A DNA stretch of 64,000 nucleotides from Bradyrhizobium manausense (GTDB lineage: Bacteria; Pseudomonadota; Alphaproteobacteria; Rhizobiales; Xanthobacteraceae), in assembly GCF_018131105.1 (NCBI RefSeq), contig NZ_JAFCJI010000003.1, forward strand, positions 1 to 64,000. The letters run 5' to 3'. This document shows positions 55,721-64,000 of this stretch, piece after piece; within the stretch, counting starts at the first letter, position 1, and each line of letters begins with the position of its first letter. Position numbers and translations under genes: made by a program. The notes beneath the pieces were generated by a model. It saw nothing but the letters and a program-made list of their open reading frames with translations. It was not told the DNA's origin and searched no databases.

Positions 55721-57085
55721 CTATTCGCGATGGTGTGACGTGGCAGCGGCGACCGGCCGCCTGCGGAAAACAGCATAAATCAACAGACCCGCGAGCATGA
55801 CGAGCATCCCCGACAGCGACTGCACGGGCCGCTCGGTCAAGAGGTAGTACATCATGAACGCGGTCACGAGCAGGAAAACGAGCGGCGTGAACGGGTATCC
55901 CCAGGCGCGATAGGGCCGTGGCAAATCGGGATCGGTGATGCGCAGCTTGATGACGCCGGCGACCGTGAAGAACGAGCAGAACAAGAGCGCGAACTGGATG
56001 AAGTCGAGCACCGCCTCGAAGCTGCGCGTGAATAACAGCAAATTGGCGACCGCGAGCTGAAACAGGATGGCATAGGCGGGCGCGCCGCGCACCGATCTCT
56101 TCGAGAATACACGCAGCGCCGGGATATCCTCCCCCATCGTCATCATCACGCGCGGGCCGATCCACATCATCGCACTGATCGAGGAGATCAGGCCGACACA
56201 GATCATGGCACCGACGATCCGGCCGCCGAGGGGACCGAAGATGGCGCTCCCGGCCACGCTCGCGACATCGAGCTGACCGGCCAGGGCGCCGATTGGCGTC
56301 GAGTAAAGGAACACTGCGTTGAGCGCGACATACAGCGCCAGCACGATCAGCGTGCCCACGAGCAGCGCGCGCGGCAGGCTCTGCTGCGGCGTGTTCATCT
56401 CGCCGATGATGTAGGTCGCAGCATTCCAGCCCGAGAACGAGTACATCACGAAGACGAGCCCGATCGCGAAAGGCGCGCTGGCGATATGGGCGAGATCGCC
56501 CGTCTGCGGCGCAAAGGAGATCGGCTGCGGCGTGCCGATGACGAAGCCTGCAACGAGGAAGGCGACGATCAGCACGACCTTGAGGATGGTCGAGATCAAC
56601 TGGAAGGTCGAGGAGTGCCTGACGCCGGTCAATTGCACGATCGAGACCAGCCACACCACGCCGATCGCGAGCGGGATCGGCGGCACCCCCGGCACCACGG
56701 ACTTGGCGTATTCGCCGAAAGCCATGGCCGCGAGCGCCACTGGCGCCGCGAAGCCCACCGTCGCCGAGACCCAGCCGGCGAGAAAGCCGAAGGCCGGATG
56801 ATAGGCGCGACTGAGAAAATTGTATTCGCCGCTCGAGCGCGGAAACATCGCACCGAGTTCGCTATAGGAGAACACGCCGCACAGCGCGACAATGCCGCCG
56901 ACCGTCCACAGCGCGAGGATCGAGAAGCCCGAGGGGATGTCCTTGACCTGGAAGCCGAGGCTGGTGAAGACGCCCACCCCAATCATGTCGGCAACGACGA
57001 TCGCGGTTGCGACCAGAACGGAAACCCCGGAGCCGCCGGTCAGCCGCCCGGTCCAGGGCGCAGTTCCCGCATCTGATGCCGTCAT
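55721..57085 (-). CDS. Amino-acid permease (APC superfamily)
   Basis: 454 residues with 12 predicted membrane helices. VATAIVVADMIGVGVFTSLGF carries the family's glycine-rich TM1 (IGxG), followed by SYSELGAMFPRSSGEYNFLSRAYHPAFGFLAGW, FVMYSFSGWNAATYIIGEM and VMTMGEDIPALRVFSKRS, as in the APC amino-acid/polyamine transporters. The GEYNFL block is typical. Substrate unknown. It forms an operon with the exported protein gene 54504-55718. Confidence 0.9.
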   Translation of the reverse strand: MTASDAGTAPWTGRLTGGSGVSVLVATAIVVADMIGVGVFTSLGFQVKDIPSGFSILALWTVGGIVALCGVFSYSELGAMFPRSSGEYNFLSRAYHPAFGFLAGWVSATVGFAAPVALAAMAFGEYAKSVVPGVPPIPLAIGVVWLVSIVQLTGVRHSSTFQLISTILKVVLIVAFLVAGFVIGTPQPISFAPQTGDLAHIASAPFAIGLVFVMYSFSGWNAATYIIGEMNTPQQSLPRALLVGTLIVLALYVALNAVFLYSTPIGALAGQLDVASVAGSAIFGPLGGRIVGAMICVGLISSISAMMWIGPRVMMTMGEDIPALRVFSKRSVRGAPAYAILFQLAVANLLLFTRSFEAVLDFIQFALLFCSFFTVAGVIKLRITDPDLPRPYRAWGYPFTPLVFLLVTAFMMYYLLTERPVQSLSGMLVMLAGLLIYAVFRRRPVAAATSHHRE

Positions 57086-57408
57086 CTGGGTCCTTCAGCC
57101 TCAGGCGTGGCGCCTCGTTGGAGGCAGCGAGCAGATTGGTCCAGTCAATTCAAGCAGGGTTAACAAGGGTTAAATGAGGCGGTGAAAATGGGTAATTGGC
57201 CACCTTTTACGCCCGGCTGCGGGCAATAAACCCGCATTCGGGCGCAGAAATGCGCATGTCCCTCCCACAATCGCGACACGATTGCGTGGTCTTTTTTGAT
57301 CGTTCCGGATGTGGGGAAGTTTCTCCGGACACTTAACGTCGCCTAAACGCCAGTCGGCTCAATTGTCTCAAAGATTGCCGATGGTTCGTGACTTGGGGTC
57401 ATGGGTGG
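57086..57408. other. 323-base intergenic region
   Basis: Upstream region shared by the leftward permease operon and the rightward hydrolase gene. It contains an imperfect inverted repeat, GCCCG-GCT-GCGGG with CCCGC-ATT-CGGGC (57211-57243), and a GTTAACAAGGGTTAAAT direct repeat of TTAA near 57159-57175. No coding frame or RNA gene was seen. Confidence 0.6.
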
Positions 57409-58749
57409 ATGGTCGGGGCCGTTCCGAAATTGAAAGCAGGCATGCGTGCTGACCGGACCAAAGTGTCCGGCGCACGCGGCCGTGCGATTCGGATCGCCCT
57501 GATCTCTGGTTTGGTGCCACTCTCGCTCACACTGGTTCAATGCGGCCAGTCGCCCAATCCGACGGCGCTCGCCGCAAGCTCGCAGGCCAATGTCCAGGTC
57601 GTTGGCAAGACCAATCCCCAATTCTCCAATCGGCAAGTCGCTGGCGGCGACACATTCGATGATCGCTTCCCGGCCCCGCAGTTCAAGGAGCGCTTTCCCT
57701 CGGCGAGCGAGAGTTTCCTGCAACGGCAGATGTCCGACTTTTCGCCCAAGCGTGCCGTGCAGCAGCAGCCTCAGCCGGAGCAGGCGCCCTACAAGGTGGC
57801 TTCGCTGGAGCCCCAGCTCCCCTACCGGCGTCCGCAGCGCGAGGATCTGACGACCCTCGTCAGCATGAAGTCCTCGGCCTTCCCCTATTTCGGCAACAAC
57901 CCCGCCTCCGATGCGCCCTTCCTCAACATCTCCAAGGGCGACCGCCGCGGCCACCGCAGCTATTCGGGGCGCGTGTTCTGGCAGGACGAGACCTACAACG
58001 ACAGCCGCGTGCTGGTGCACGTCCCCGAACATTTCGACGTGCGCAAGCCCGGCGTGATCGTGGTGTTCTTCCACGGCAACGGCGCGACGCTCGAACGCGA
58101 CGTCCGCGACCGCCAGCTGGTGCCGCAGCAGATCACTGCGTCCGGCGCCAATGCCGTGCTGCTTGCGCCGCAGATGGCCGTCGATGCCGCAGACTCCAGC
58201 GCCGGAAAATTCTGGCAACCCGGCGGCCTCAAGCGCTTCATGGAGGAATCGGCGAGCCACCTCGCCCGTCTCACCGGCGACCCCGACAGCGTGCGGGCCT
58301 TCGCCAACATGCCGATCGTGATCGTCGGCTATAGCGGCGGCTTCCTGCCAACCGCCTGGAGCCTCGAAGTCGGCGGCATCAGCGATCGCGTCCGCGGCGT
58401 CGTGCTTCTCGATGCGGTCTATGGCGAGATGGACAAGTTCGCCTCCTGGATCGAGAGCCACCGCTCCGGCTTCTTCGTCAGCTCGTATACGCACTACACC
58501 GCGCGGCGCGACCGTGAGCTGATGGCCATGCTCAGGCAAAAGGGCATCAGCGTCTCCGAGGATATGGATAGACCCTTGCGTCCCGGCAGCGTCGTGTTCG
58601 TCGAAACCGGTGACGGCATCACCCATCGCGACTACGTCAACCGCGCGTGGACGCAATACCCACTCAAGGACGTGCTGGTGAAGATGTCGGCGACGCCGGC
58701 GCTGGCGCTGACGCGCGTCGCCGCCAGTTCTTCGGAATCGAGCCGCTGA
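57409..58749 (+). CDS. Exported alpha/beta-hydrolase, probable lipoprotein
   Basis: 446 residues. The N-terminus has a basic segment, a hydrophobic stretch (ALISGLVPLSLTLVQCG) ending in a possible lipobox LVQC, then a disordered, Gln/Pro-rich region. The hydrolase domain starts near 180: VVFFHGNGATLERDV (HGNG), ANMPIVIVGYSGGFLPTAWSLEVGG (nucleophile GYSGG), GVVLLDAVYGEMD (acid) and FVETGDGITHRDYV (catalytic His). The enzyme should be an ester or peptide hydrolase anchored to the envelope. Starts at 57388 (GTG) or 57442 are alternatives. Confidence 0.8.
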   Translation: MVGAVPKLKAGMRADRTKVSGARGRAIRIALISGLVPLSLTLVQCGQSPNPTALAASSQANVQVVGKTNPQFSNRQVAGGDTFDDRFPAPQFKERFPSASESFLQRQMSDFSPKRAVQQQPQPEQAPYKVASLEPQLPYRRPQREDLTTLVSMKSSAFPYFGNNPASDAPFLNISKGDRRGHRSYSGRVFWQDETYNDSRVLVHVPEHFDVRKPGVIVVFFHGNGATLERDVRDRQLVPQQITASGANAVLLAPQMAVDAADSSAGKFWQPGGLKRFMEESASHLARLTGDPDSVRAFANMPIVIVGYSGGFLPTAWSLEVGGISDRVRGVVLLDAVYGEMDKFASWIESHRSGFFVSSYTHYTARRDRELMAMLRQKGISVSEDMDRPLRPGSVVFVETGDGITHRDYVNRAWTQYPLKDVLVKMSATPALALTRVAASSSESSR

Positions 58750-58920
58750 TCCAGATCGCGCGCACGCCGGCATTTCGGCGCGCCAACTGTGAATTTCTCA
58801 GGCCATGATCAAAATGTGATGTTGATGGCCGTCACTCCCCGGCAACCACCGGATTGTTTCCGCTGGTCACGATCATAATTTGCCGGCCAGGTTGAAGCTG
58901 GAATTCCGCGGGGACAGGCA

Positions 58921-59247
58921 GTGCGCCACGGACTGTACAAGGTCGACTTCCACACCGTTCACGGAACCGGCTGCGGTGTCGTTTACGTGATCGAGGGCAA
59001 GATGCGCGGCGGCAATTCGGCCTTCGCCTTCATCGGCACCTATACGGGCGACGGCGACAGCATCAAGGTCAAGATCTCGACCGAGCGCTACAACGACGAC
59101 CCGTCGTTCAAGGCCCTGTTCGGCATCGACCGGATCACGCTGACGCTCGCCGGCCGAGAGGACGGCGACACGGCCGAGTTCGAAGGCACCGCGCTGCAAG
59201 TGCCGGGCGTTGCCTTCAGGGCCGTATTGAGCCGGATCAGCGATTAG
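58921..59247 (+). CDS. GrlR-family regulatory protein
   Basis: 108 residues from a GTG at 58921 (GCGGGGACAG upstream): HGLYKVDFHTVHGTGCGVVYVIEGKMRGGNSAFAFIGTYTGDGDSIKVKISTERYNDDPSFKALFGI, then TLTLAGREDGDTAEFEGTA. This is the GrlR-type beta-barrel first known as a negative regulator of E. coli type III secretion; many soil alphaproteobacteria carry single copies with no secretion system nearby. Role here unknown. Confidence 0.82.
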   Translation: MRHGLYKVDFHTVHGTGCGVVYVIEGKMRGGNSAFAFIGTYTGDGDSIKVKISTERYNDDPSFKALFGIDRITLTLAGREDGDTAEFEGTALQVPGVAFRAVLSRISD

Positions 59248-59264
59248 CCGTCCGGCTGCCGAAG

Positions 59265-59642
59265 TCAGCTTTTCGGCAGCTTCGGAATGCTCTCGGCAAA
59301 GCCGTTGAAGCAGGCCAGCCGCTCGTCCTCCTCCTTGAGGAAGCGGCAGTCGGCAACACCCTTGGCCTTGGGCGGCTTGGGCTTCGGCGTCGGCGGAATC
59401 ACCGCGTCGTAGCAGTTGAGACGGTCCTTGGTGCCGTCGTCGGTGTCGAGGCAGGCCTGGAGCCGCACCGCGATCGACTGCGGCTTGCCCTTCGGCGCGG
59501 CGGCCGGCTTGGCCGCAGCCTGTTTCGTCCCCTTGGGCGCGACCTGCACCAGCGGCTTGTCCCCCACCATCGGTGGCTTATCGGTTTGCGCAAACGCGGA
59601 GGCTGAATAGAGCACCGCGGCAACCGCCAGAATCATCCTCAT
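59265..59642 (-). CDS. Small exported cysteine-rich protein
   Basis: 125 residues from the ATG at 59642: signal peptide MRMILAVAAVLYSASAFAQ, a Lys/Pro/Ala-rich linker (APKGTKQAAAKPAAAPKGKPQ) and a domain with five cysteines (RLQACLDTDDGTKDRLNCYDAVI, VADCRFLKEEDERLACFNGF). The CxxTDxGxxxRLxCYD-type pattern occurs in alphaproteobacterial exported proteins of unknown function. Convergent with the GrlR-like gene. Confidence 0.7.
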   Translation of the reverse strand: MRMILAVAAVLYSASAFAQTDKPPMVGDKPLVQVAPKGTKQAAAKPAAAPKGKPQSIAVRLQACLDTDDGTKDRLNCYDAVIPPTPKPKPPKAKGVADCRFLKEEDERLACFNGFAESIPKLPKS

Positions 59643-59732
59643 TTCAGTCAAACCTCTTTGGTCCCCATGCCCGGCCTTCTAGCGCCCTCCCGCGCCGTTT
59701 GCCAAGCGCCTTGCGCACATGAAAGGCGGCTT

Positions 59733-60905
59733 TCAACCGGGGGCACCAGCAGCCGGCCGGGGCCGGCTCACAACCACCAGGATGAGCGCCAGGACAACGA
59801 AGCCGACCGCCACGAAGCCTGTGCTGTGCAGCAGTTCGCGGGCAAACAGGCCCCCTCCGACGGCGGAGCCAATGGCCTGGCCGATATAGAGGACCGACGT
59901 ATTGAGCGCGACGGTTGCGGGCGCGAGCGGCGGGGCTGCCGCAACCAGCCGCACCTGCTGCATCGAATTGGTCGAGGCAAAGCCCAGTCCCCACATCGCC
60001 ACCGCGACCGCCATCCACACGAGGGCGCCCGCGCTCAGCGCCCACCCGATGATTCCAGCCAATAACAAACACATGAACAGCAACGAGGTCGGGTACGGGC
60101 CCCATGTATCGACGATGCGGCTCGCCACCACGACCCCGAGGAAGCCGCACACACCATAGATGGCGAACACCGCGCCGATCGCATCCGGGCTCGCTCCGGT
60201 CAGCTTGTTGAGCAGCGGGCCCATGAAGGTGAACACCACGAACTGGCCGGCCATCTGCAGCATCGTGATCGCGAGCAGCAGCAGGATGGTCTTGTTGCGG
60301 CCGACCTCGCCCCAGGTCTTGAGGTCGACGGGCGTGCCCTTCAAGCCGGCCGGCAGGCGCACCAGCAGCAACAGGAAACTGATGCAGCCGAGCACGCCGA
60401 TCTCGCCATAGGCGGCGCGCCACCCGTAGCGGCTGGCGACGAAGGTGATCAGCGGGAGACCAACGGCGGCAGCCAGCGACCAGCCGAGGAAGATATAGGC
60501 GATCGTGCTGCCGCGCCGCTCCGCCGGCACGATCAGCGCCGCCGTGCCCGCCGCCTGCGGCGTGTAGAGCGCGCCGACAGCCAGCATCACCAGGCGGATG
60601 ACGAGGAGGGTTGCATAGTCAGGCGCAAAGGCCGAGGCGAGATTGCCTGACGCGAGCACCGCGAGCGTGGCCGTGAGCAGCAGCCGCCGTTCAATGCGGC
60701 TTGTCAACCACGCCGTCAGCGGCGAACCGATACACAGCATGATCGCGCCAAAGGTGATGAGCAGCCCGGCCGCATGGACGCTGATCCCAAGCCCCGCCGA
60801 CAATTCCGGCAGCATCCCCGCCGGCGCCAGCACCGAGCAACCGGTGACGAGATTGCCAAGCATCAGGGCGGTTGCCGTGAAACGGCCGGCGCGAGCATTT
60901 TCCAT
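59733..60905 (-). CDS. MFS transporter (YdhP/AraJ-type drug/arabinose efflux family)
   Basis: 390 residues, 12 predicted helices. MENARAGRFTATALMLGNLV, GMLPELSAGLGISVHAAGLLITFGAIMLCIGSPLTAWLTSRIERRLLLT and TPQAAGTAALIVPAERRGSTIAYIFLGWSLAAAVGLPLITFVASRYGWRAAY give the DHA1-type signature, including the GxxD/E-RR loop between helices 2 and 3. Expected to export drugs, sugars or amino-acid-like compounds; substrate unknown. The open frame continues upstream in antisense of thrS, which I do not accept; the ATG at 60905 fits the family. Confidence 0.9.
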   Translation of the reverse strand: MENARAGRFTATALMLGNLVTGCSVLAPAGMLPELSAGLGISVHAAGLLITFGAIMLCIGSPLTAWLTSRIERRLLLTATLAVLASGNLASAFAPDYATLLVIRLVMLAVGALYTPQAAGTAALIVPAERRGSTIAYIFLGWSLAAAVGLPLITFVASRYGWRAAYGEIGVLGCISFLLLLVRLPAGLKGTPVDLKTWGEVGRNKTILLLLAITMLQMAGQFVVFTFMGPLLNKLTGASPDAIGAVFAIYGVCGFLGVVVASRIVDTWGPYPTSLLFMCLLLAGIIGWALSAGALVWMAVAVAMWGLGFASTNSMQQVRLVAAAPPLAPATVALNTSVLYIGQAIGSAVGGGLFARELLHSTGFVAVGFVVLALILVVVSRPRPAAGAPG

Positions 60906-61091
60906 GCAAATGCATGTAGAGCGGCCCCGCGGCCAGTTAAAGGGCGCCGCGCGAAATAGTTGGCGTACTGCCTCCGCTTTTGCGCGCCACTTTCTTGGAA
61001 ATGCCGGATTGCACAGGCCGAATCGCCTGATATATCGCTCGTTCCCGCTTACCTGCGCTCGTTCGCAGGAGTGAGCCTCAGGAGAAAAGCA

Positions 61092-63134
61092 ATGTCCGAC
61101 CAGCCCAAATCCGAATCCGGCTTTCAATACAGCCTCAGCAACCTGAAGCCCGTGACCCCCGCCGCCAAAGTCACCCTCACCTTCCCCGACGGCGCCCAGC
61201 GCCAATACGACCAGAACATCACCGGTCTCGATATTGCCAAGGGCATCTCGCCCTCGCTCGCCAAACGCACCGTCGCGATGGCGCTGGACGGCGTGCTCAC
61301 GGATCTCAACGACCCCATCGAAGCCGATGCGAAAATCGAGCTCGTCAACCGCGACGATCCGCGCGCGCTCGAGTTGATCCGACACGACTGCGCGCACGTG
61401 CTCGCCGAAGCCGTGCAGTCGCTGTGGCCAGGCACTCAGGTCACCATCGGCCCGGTGATCGAGAACGGCTTCTACTACGACTTCTTCCGCAACGAGCCGT
61501 TCACGCCGGAGGATTTCGCGGCCATCGAGAAAAAGATGCGCGAGATCATCGCGCGCGACAAACCTTTCACGAAAGAGGTCTGGGACCGCGAAAAGACCAA
61601 GCAGGTGTTCCGCGACAAGGGCGAGGCCTTCAAGGTCGAACTGGTCGACGCCATTCCCGGCAGCGAGCCGATCAAGATCTACTATCAGGGCGACTGGTTC
61701 GATCTCTGCCGCGGCCCGCACATGACCTCGACGGGCAAGGTCGGCAACGCCTTCAAGCTGATGAAGGTGGCTGGCGCCTATTGGCGCGGCGACAGCAACA
61801 ATCCGATGCTGACCCGCATCTACGGCACCGCCTTCGCCAAGCAGGAGGATCTCGACGCCTACCTCAAGCAGATCGAGGAAGCCGAGAAGCGCGACCATCG
61901 CAAGCTCGGACGCGAGCTCGACCTCTTCCATTTCCAGGAGGAAGGTCCGGGCGTCGTGTTCTGGCATCCGAAGGGCTGGACCATCTTCCAGCAGCTGATC
62001 GCCTACATGCGCCGCCGCCTGACCGGCGATTACAGCGAGGTCAATGCGCCGCAGATCCTCGACAAGTCTCTGTGGGAGACCTCGGGGCATTGGGGCTGGT
62101 ATCGCGAAAACATGTTCGCGGCGCAGTCGGCCGGTGACGAAGCCGAAGACAAGCGCTGGTTTGCGCTGAAGCCGATGAACTGCCCGGGCCACGTCCAGAT
62201 CTTCAAGCATGGCCTGAAGAGCTATCGCGATTTGCCCTTGCGCCTTGCCGAGTTCGGCGTGGTGCATCGGTACGAGCCGTCGGGCGCGATGCACGGCCTG
62301 ATGCGCGTGCGCGGCTTCACTCAGGATGACGCGCACATCTTCTGCACCGAGGATCAGCTCGCGGACGAATGCCTGAAGATCAACGAACTGATCCTGTCGA
62401 CCTATTCGGATTTCGGCTTCACCGGCGAACTGACGGTCAAGCTCTCGACCCGGCCGGAGAAGCGCGTCGGCACCGATGCGATGTGGGATCACGCCGAGCG
62501 CGTGATGGCGACCGTGCTGCGCGAGATCCAGTCGCAGAACAATCACATCAAGACCGAGATCAACCCGGGCGAAGGCGCGTTTTACGGGCCGAAGTTCGAA
62601 TACGTGCTGCGCGACGCCATCGGCCGCGACTGGCAGTGCGGTACCACCCAGGTCGACTTCAACCTGCCGGAGCGGTTCGGTGCATTCTACATCGACCATG
62701 ACGGCGGCAAGAAACCGCCTGTCATGGTGCACCGTGCGATCTGCGGTTCGATGGAGCGCTATATCGGCATCCTGATCGAGCACTATGCCGGCAACTTCCC
62801 GCTCTGGCTCGCCCCGGTGCAGGCGGTGGTCACCACCATCACCTCGGAAGGCGACGAATACGCCAAGGTGGTGCTGGAGCAGGCGCGCCGTGCCGGGCTT
62901 CGCGTCGAGATCGACCTGCGCAACGAGAAGATCAACTACAAGGTCCGCGAGCACTCGCTGGCCAAGATCCCGGCGCTGCTCGTGGTCGGCAAGAAAGAGG
63001 CCGAGACGCATTCGGTCTCCGTCCGCCGGCTCGGCAGCGACGGCCAGAAGGTGTTGACGACCGAGGAGGCCATCGCCGCCCTGGTCGACGAGGCGACACC
63101 GCCGGATGTCCGGCGGATGCGTGAAGCGGTCTGA
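61092..63134 (+). CDS. thrS: Threonyl-tRNA synthetase
   Basis: 680 residues. N-terminal TGS and editing domain (FPDGAQRQYDQNITGLDIAKGISPSLAKRT, then HDCAHVLAEAVQSLWPGTQVTIGPVIENGFYYDF with the HxxxH zinc site of the editing domain). Class II catalytic core with RWFALKPMNCPGHVQIFKH, FGVVHRYEPSGAMHGLMRVRGFTQDDAHIFC (motif 2) and MVHRAICGSMERYIGILIEHY (motif 3). The C-terminal anticodon domain begins at LWLAPVQAVVTTITSEG. CAGGAGAAAAG precedes the ATG at 61092. It charges threonine onto, among others, the tRNA-Thr at 17333. Confidence 0.97.
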   Translation: MSDQPKSESGFQYSLSNLKPVTPAAKVTLTFPDGAQRQYDQNITGLDIAKGISPSLAKRTVAMALDGVLTDLNDPIEADAKIELVNRDDPRALELIRHDCAHVLAEAVQSLWPGTQVTIGPVIENGFYYDFFRNEPFTPEDFAAIEKKMREIIARDKPFTKEVWDREKTKQVFRDKGEAFKVELVDAIPGSEPIKIYYQGDWFDLCRGPHMTSTGKVGNAFKLMKVAGAYWRGDSNNPMLTRIYGTAFAKQEDLDAYLKQIEEAEKRDHRKLGRELDLFHFQEEGPGVVFWHPKGWTIFQQLIAYMRRRLTGDYSEVNAPQILDKSLWETSGHWGWYRENMFAAQSAGDEAEDKRWFALKPMNCPGHVQIFKHGLKSYRDLPLRLAEFGVVHRYEPSGAMHGLMRVRGFTQDDAHIFCTEDQLADECLKINELILSTYSDFGFTGELTVKLSTRPEKRVGTDAMWDHAERVMATVLREIQSQNNHIKTEINPGEGAFYGPKFEYVLRDAIGRDWQCGTTQVDFNLPERFGAFYIDHDGGKKPPVMVHRAICGSMERYIGILIEHYAGNFPLWLAPVQAVVTTITSEGDEYAKVVLEQARRAGLRVEIDLRNEKINYKVREHSLAKIPALLVVGKKEAETHSVSVRRLGSDGQKVLTTEEAIAALVDEATPPDVRRMREAV

Positions 63135-63227
63135 TCCCTGAAATCGATCTAAACTCGCTTTCGGTTGCGGGCGTGCGTGCCTATCTGGGCATGGCACGCC
63201 CGACGACCTGCCGAAGAGGCCATTGCA

Positions 63228-63791
63228 ATGCCCGACGCCATCGAACTTCTGAAGACCCGCCGCTCGGTCAAGCCGCGCGAGATGACCGGACCCGGCCCCT
63301 CGCCCGCCGAGCTTGAAACCATTCTCACCATCGGCGCACGCGTGCCCGATCACGGCAAGCTGGCGCCCTGGCGCTTCATCATCTTCGAAGGCGACGCACG
63401 CCAGCGCGCCGGCGAGGTGATCGCCAAGGTCTTCGCCCGCAAGAATCCCGGCGCTCCCGCCGCCGATGTCGAGACCGAACGCAAGCGCCTCACCGATGCG
63501 CCGCTCGTGATCGGCATCGTCAGCTTCACCAAGCCGCATCCGAAGGTGCCGGCGTGGGAGCAGGAGATGTCGGCGGGCGCCAGCGCCATGAACATCGTCA
63601 CGGCCGCGACCGCGCTTGGCTACGGCGCCTGCTGGCTGAGCGGCTGGTTCTCTTTCGATCGCGATGTGCTGGACGGGCTTGGCCTCAAGGCGGACGAGAA
63701 ACTCGCCGGCCTCGTGCACATCGGCAAGCCGACCAGGACGAGCGAGGATCGTCCGCGACCGGTCCTTTCCGAAATCGTGACGCGTTTTTAA
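63228..63791 (+). CDS. Nitroreductase-family flavoprotein
   Basis: 187 residues: MPDAIELLKTRRSVKPREMT, GARVPDHGKLAPWRFIIFEGDARQR, EMSAGASAMNIVTAATALGYGACWLSGWFSFDRDVLDGLGL. The RRSVK start and G-x-APP-H-like KLAPWRFIIFEG block bind FMN. Such enzymes reduce nitro compounds or quinones with NAD(P)H. It follows thrS by 93 bases in the same direction. Confidence 0.88.
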   Translation: MPDAIELLKTRRSVKPREMTGPGPSPAELETILTIGARVPDHGKLAPWRFIIFEGDARQRAGEVIAKVFARKNPGAPAADVETERKRLTDAPLVIGIVSFTKPHPKVPAWEQEMSAGASAMNIVTAATALGYGACWLSGWFSFDRDVLDGLGLKADEKLAGLVHIGKPTRTSEDRPRPVLSEIVTRF

Positions 63792-63854
63792 TCGAAGTCT
63801 TGTTGACGCCTCTGACGTCTTGCGGCTTTGTTCCCGGCAAGGGAGGAAGCCCGG

Positions 63855-64000
63855 ATGAAGCGTCGTGAATTTCTGGTCGGGGCCGCAATGCTGGCCGGCA
63901 CGATGGCGCGCAGCCGCGCCACCGACATCCCCGCCCCCGCACCCGACAAGCTGCGACGCATCACCGCGTTCTTCGAGAATGAGGTGACCACCGGCCGTTT
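63855..64000 (+). CDS. Start of an exported protein, probably a serine hydrolase (partial)
   Basis: The first 48 codons: MKRREFLVGAAMLAGTMARS, a Tat-like twin-arginine signal (RRE) then IPAPAPDKLRRITAFFENEVTTGR. DKLRRITxFFxNEVxxGR is the usual opening of beta-lactamase-class serine hydrolases. GGGAGGAAG lies before the ATG. The remainder is outside the window, so the call is tentative. Confidence 0.55.
   Translation, partial: MKRREFLVGAAMLAGTMARSRATDIPAPAPDKLRRITAFFENEVTTGR

Noticed and set aside
55719..56654. Upstream extension of the exported protein frame (716 codons in total)
   Set aside because: The upstream part is another reading frame of the permease gene, rich in Arg and His, without a ribosome binding site; the ATG at 55718 begins a good signal peptide.
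60906..63719. Long leftward frame continuing upstream of the MFS transporter through thrS (1328 codons in total)
   Set aside because: It is the antisense of thrS and the nitroreductase gene, has no recognisable domain outside the MFS part, and reflects the GC-rich third-position pattern; the real transporter starts at 60905.
1..64000. CRISPR array, rRNA operon, insertion sequences
   Set aside because: No regularly spaced repeats, no rRNA sequence and no transposase frame were seen; the only rRNA-like piece is the 17-nt anti-16S match in rreB.

Overview
The window is high-GC alphaproteobacterial DNA, almost certainly Bradyrhizobium or a very close relative. The best single clue is an intact rreB gene at 8581-8625. 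It encodes a 14-residue peptide behind a 17-nt Shine-Dalgarno sequence complementary to the 3' end of 16S rRNA, an arrangement described in Bradyrhizobiaceae. The many small exported hypotheticals, the DUF2336 protein and the GrlR-like protein fit the same group.

Layout. (1) 1-7780: start of a GDP-mannose dehydratase gene, then a leftward sugar-uptake cluster (xylulokinase, ABC ATPase, permease, periplasmic binding protein), then a broken PQQ-glucose dehydrogenase gene with a frameshift and an internal deletion of about 95 codons. (2) 7800-17330: housekeeping and small genes: tRNA-Gly, rreB with its promoter and terminator, a UvrD-type helicase, two oxidoreductases, tRNA-Tyr, the rRNA methyltransferase RlmB and exported small proteins. 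(3) 17333-34458: tRNA-Thr carrying a 17-kb integrated element, described below. (4) 34477-64000: core chromosome: GFA-family protein, methyltransferase, chemoreceptor, outer-membrane barrel, serine hydrolase, S10 peptidase, NAD kinase, receiver plus Hpt pair, DUF2336, SLT-like protein, hisI, folE, an Fe-S scaffold, yidD, amino-acid permease, alpha/beta hydrolase, MFS transporter, thrS, a nitroreductase and the start of a probable serine hydrolase.

The element is the most unusual part. It is bounded by a 19-bp direct repeat of the tRNA-Thr 3' end (17389-17407 and 34440-34458). A large serine recombinase sits at the left end, and its last codons run antisense through the tRNA gene. The left half reads mostly rightward: XRE regulator, many tiny proteins, then an OLD-family ATPase/TOPRIM nuclease. 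The right half is read leftward from a strong promoter with an operator in its spacer. It contains an HK97-type prohead protease, several unknown proteins, a RepA-like helicase ATPase with an iteron-like origin at its 3' end, a P27-family small terminase and a tail tape-measure protein. No large terminase, portal, major capsid, tail tube or lysin gene is visible. Intact, tightly overlapping genes, paired att sites, its own replication module and only fragments of a packaging and morphogenesis set suggest a phage satellite that uses a helper phage and carries a possible anti-phage nuclease. A shrunken prophage is the main alternative.

All functions are read from the sequence without database searches. 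Small-ORF calls rest on ribosome binding sites, codon structure and context.
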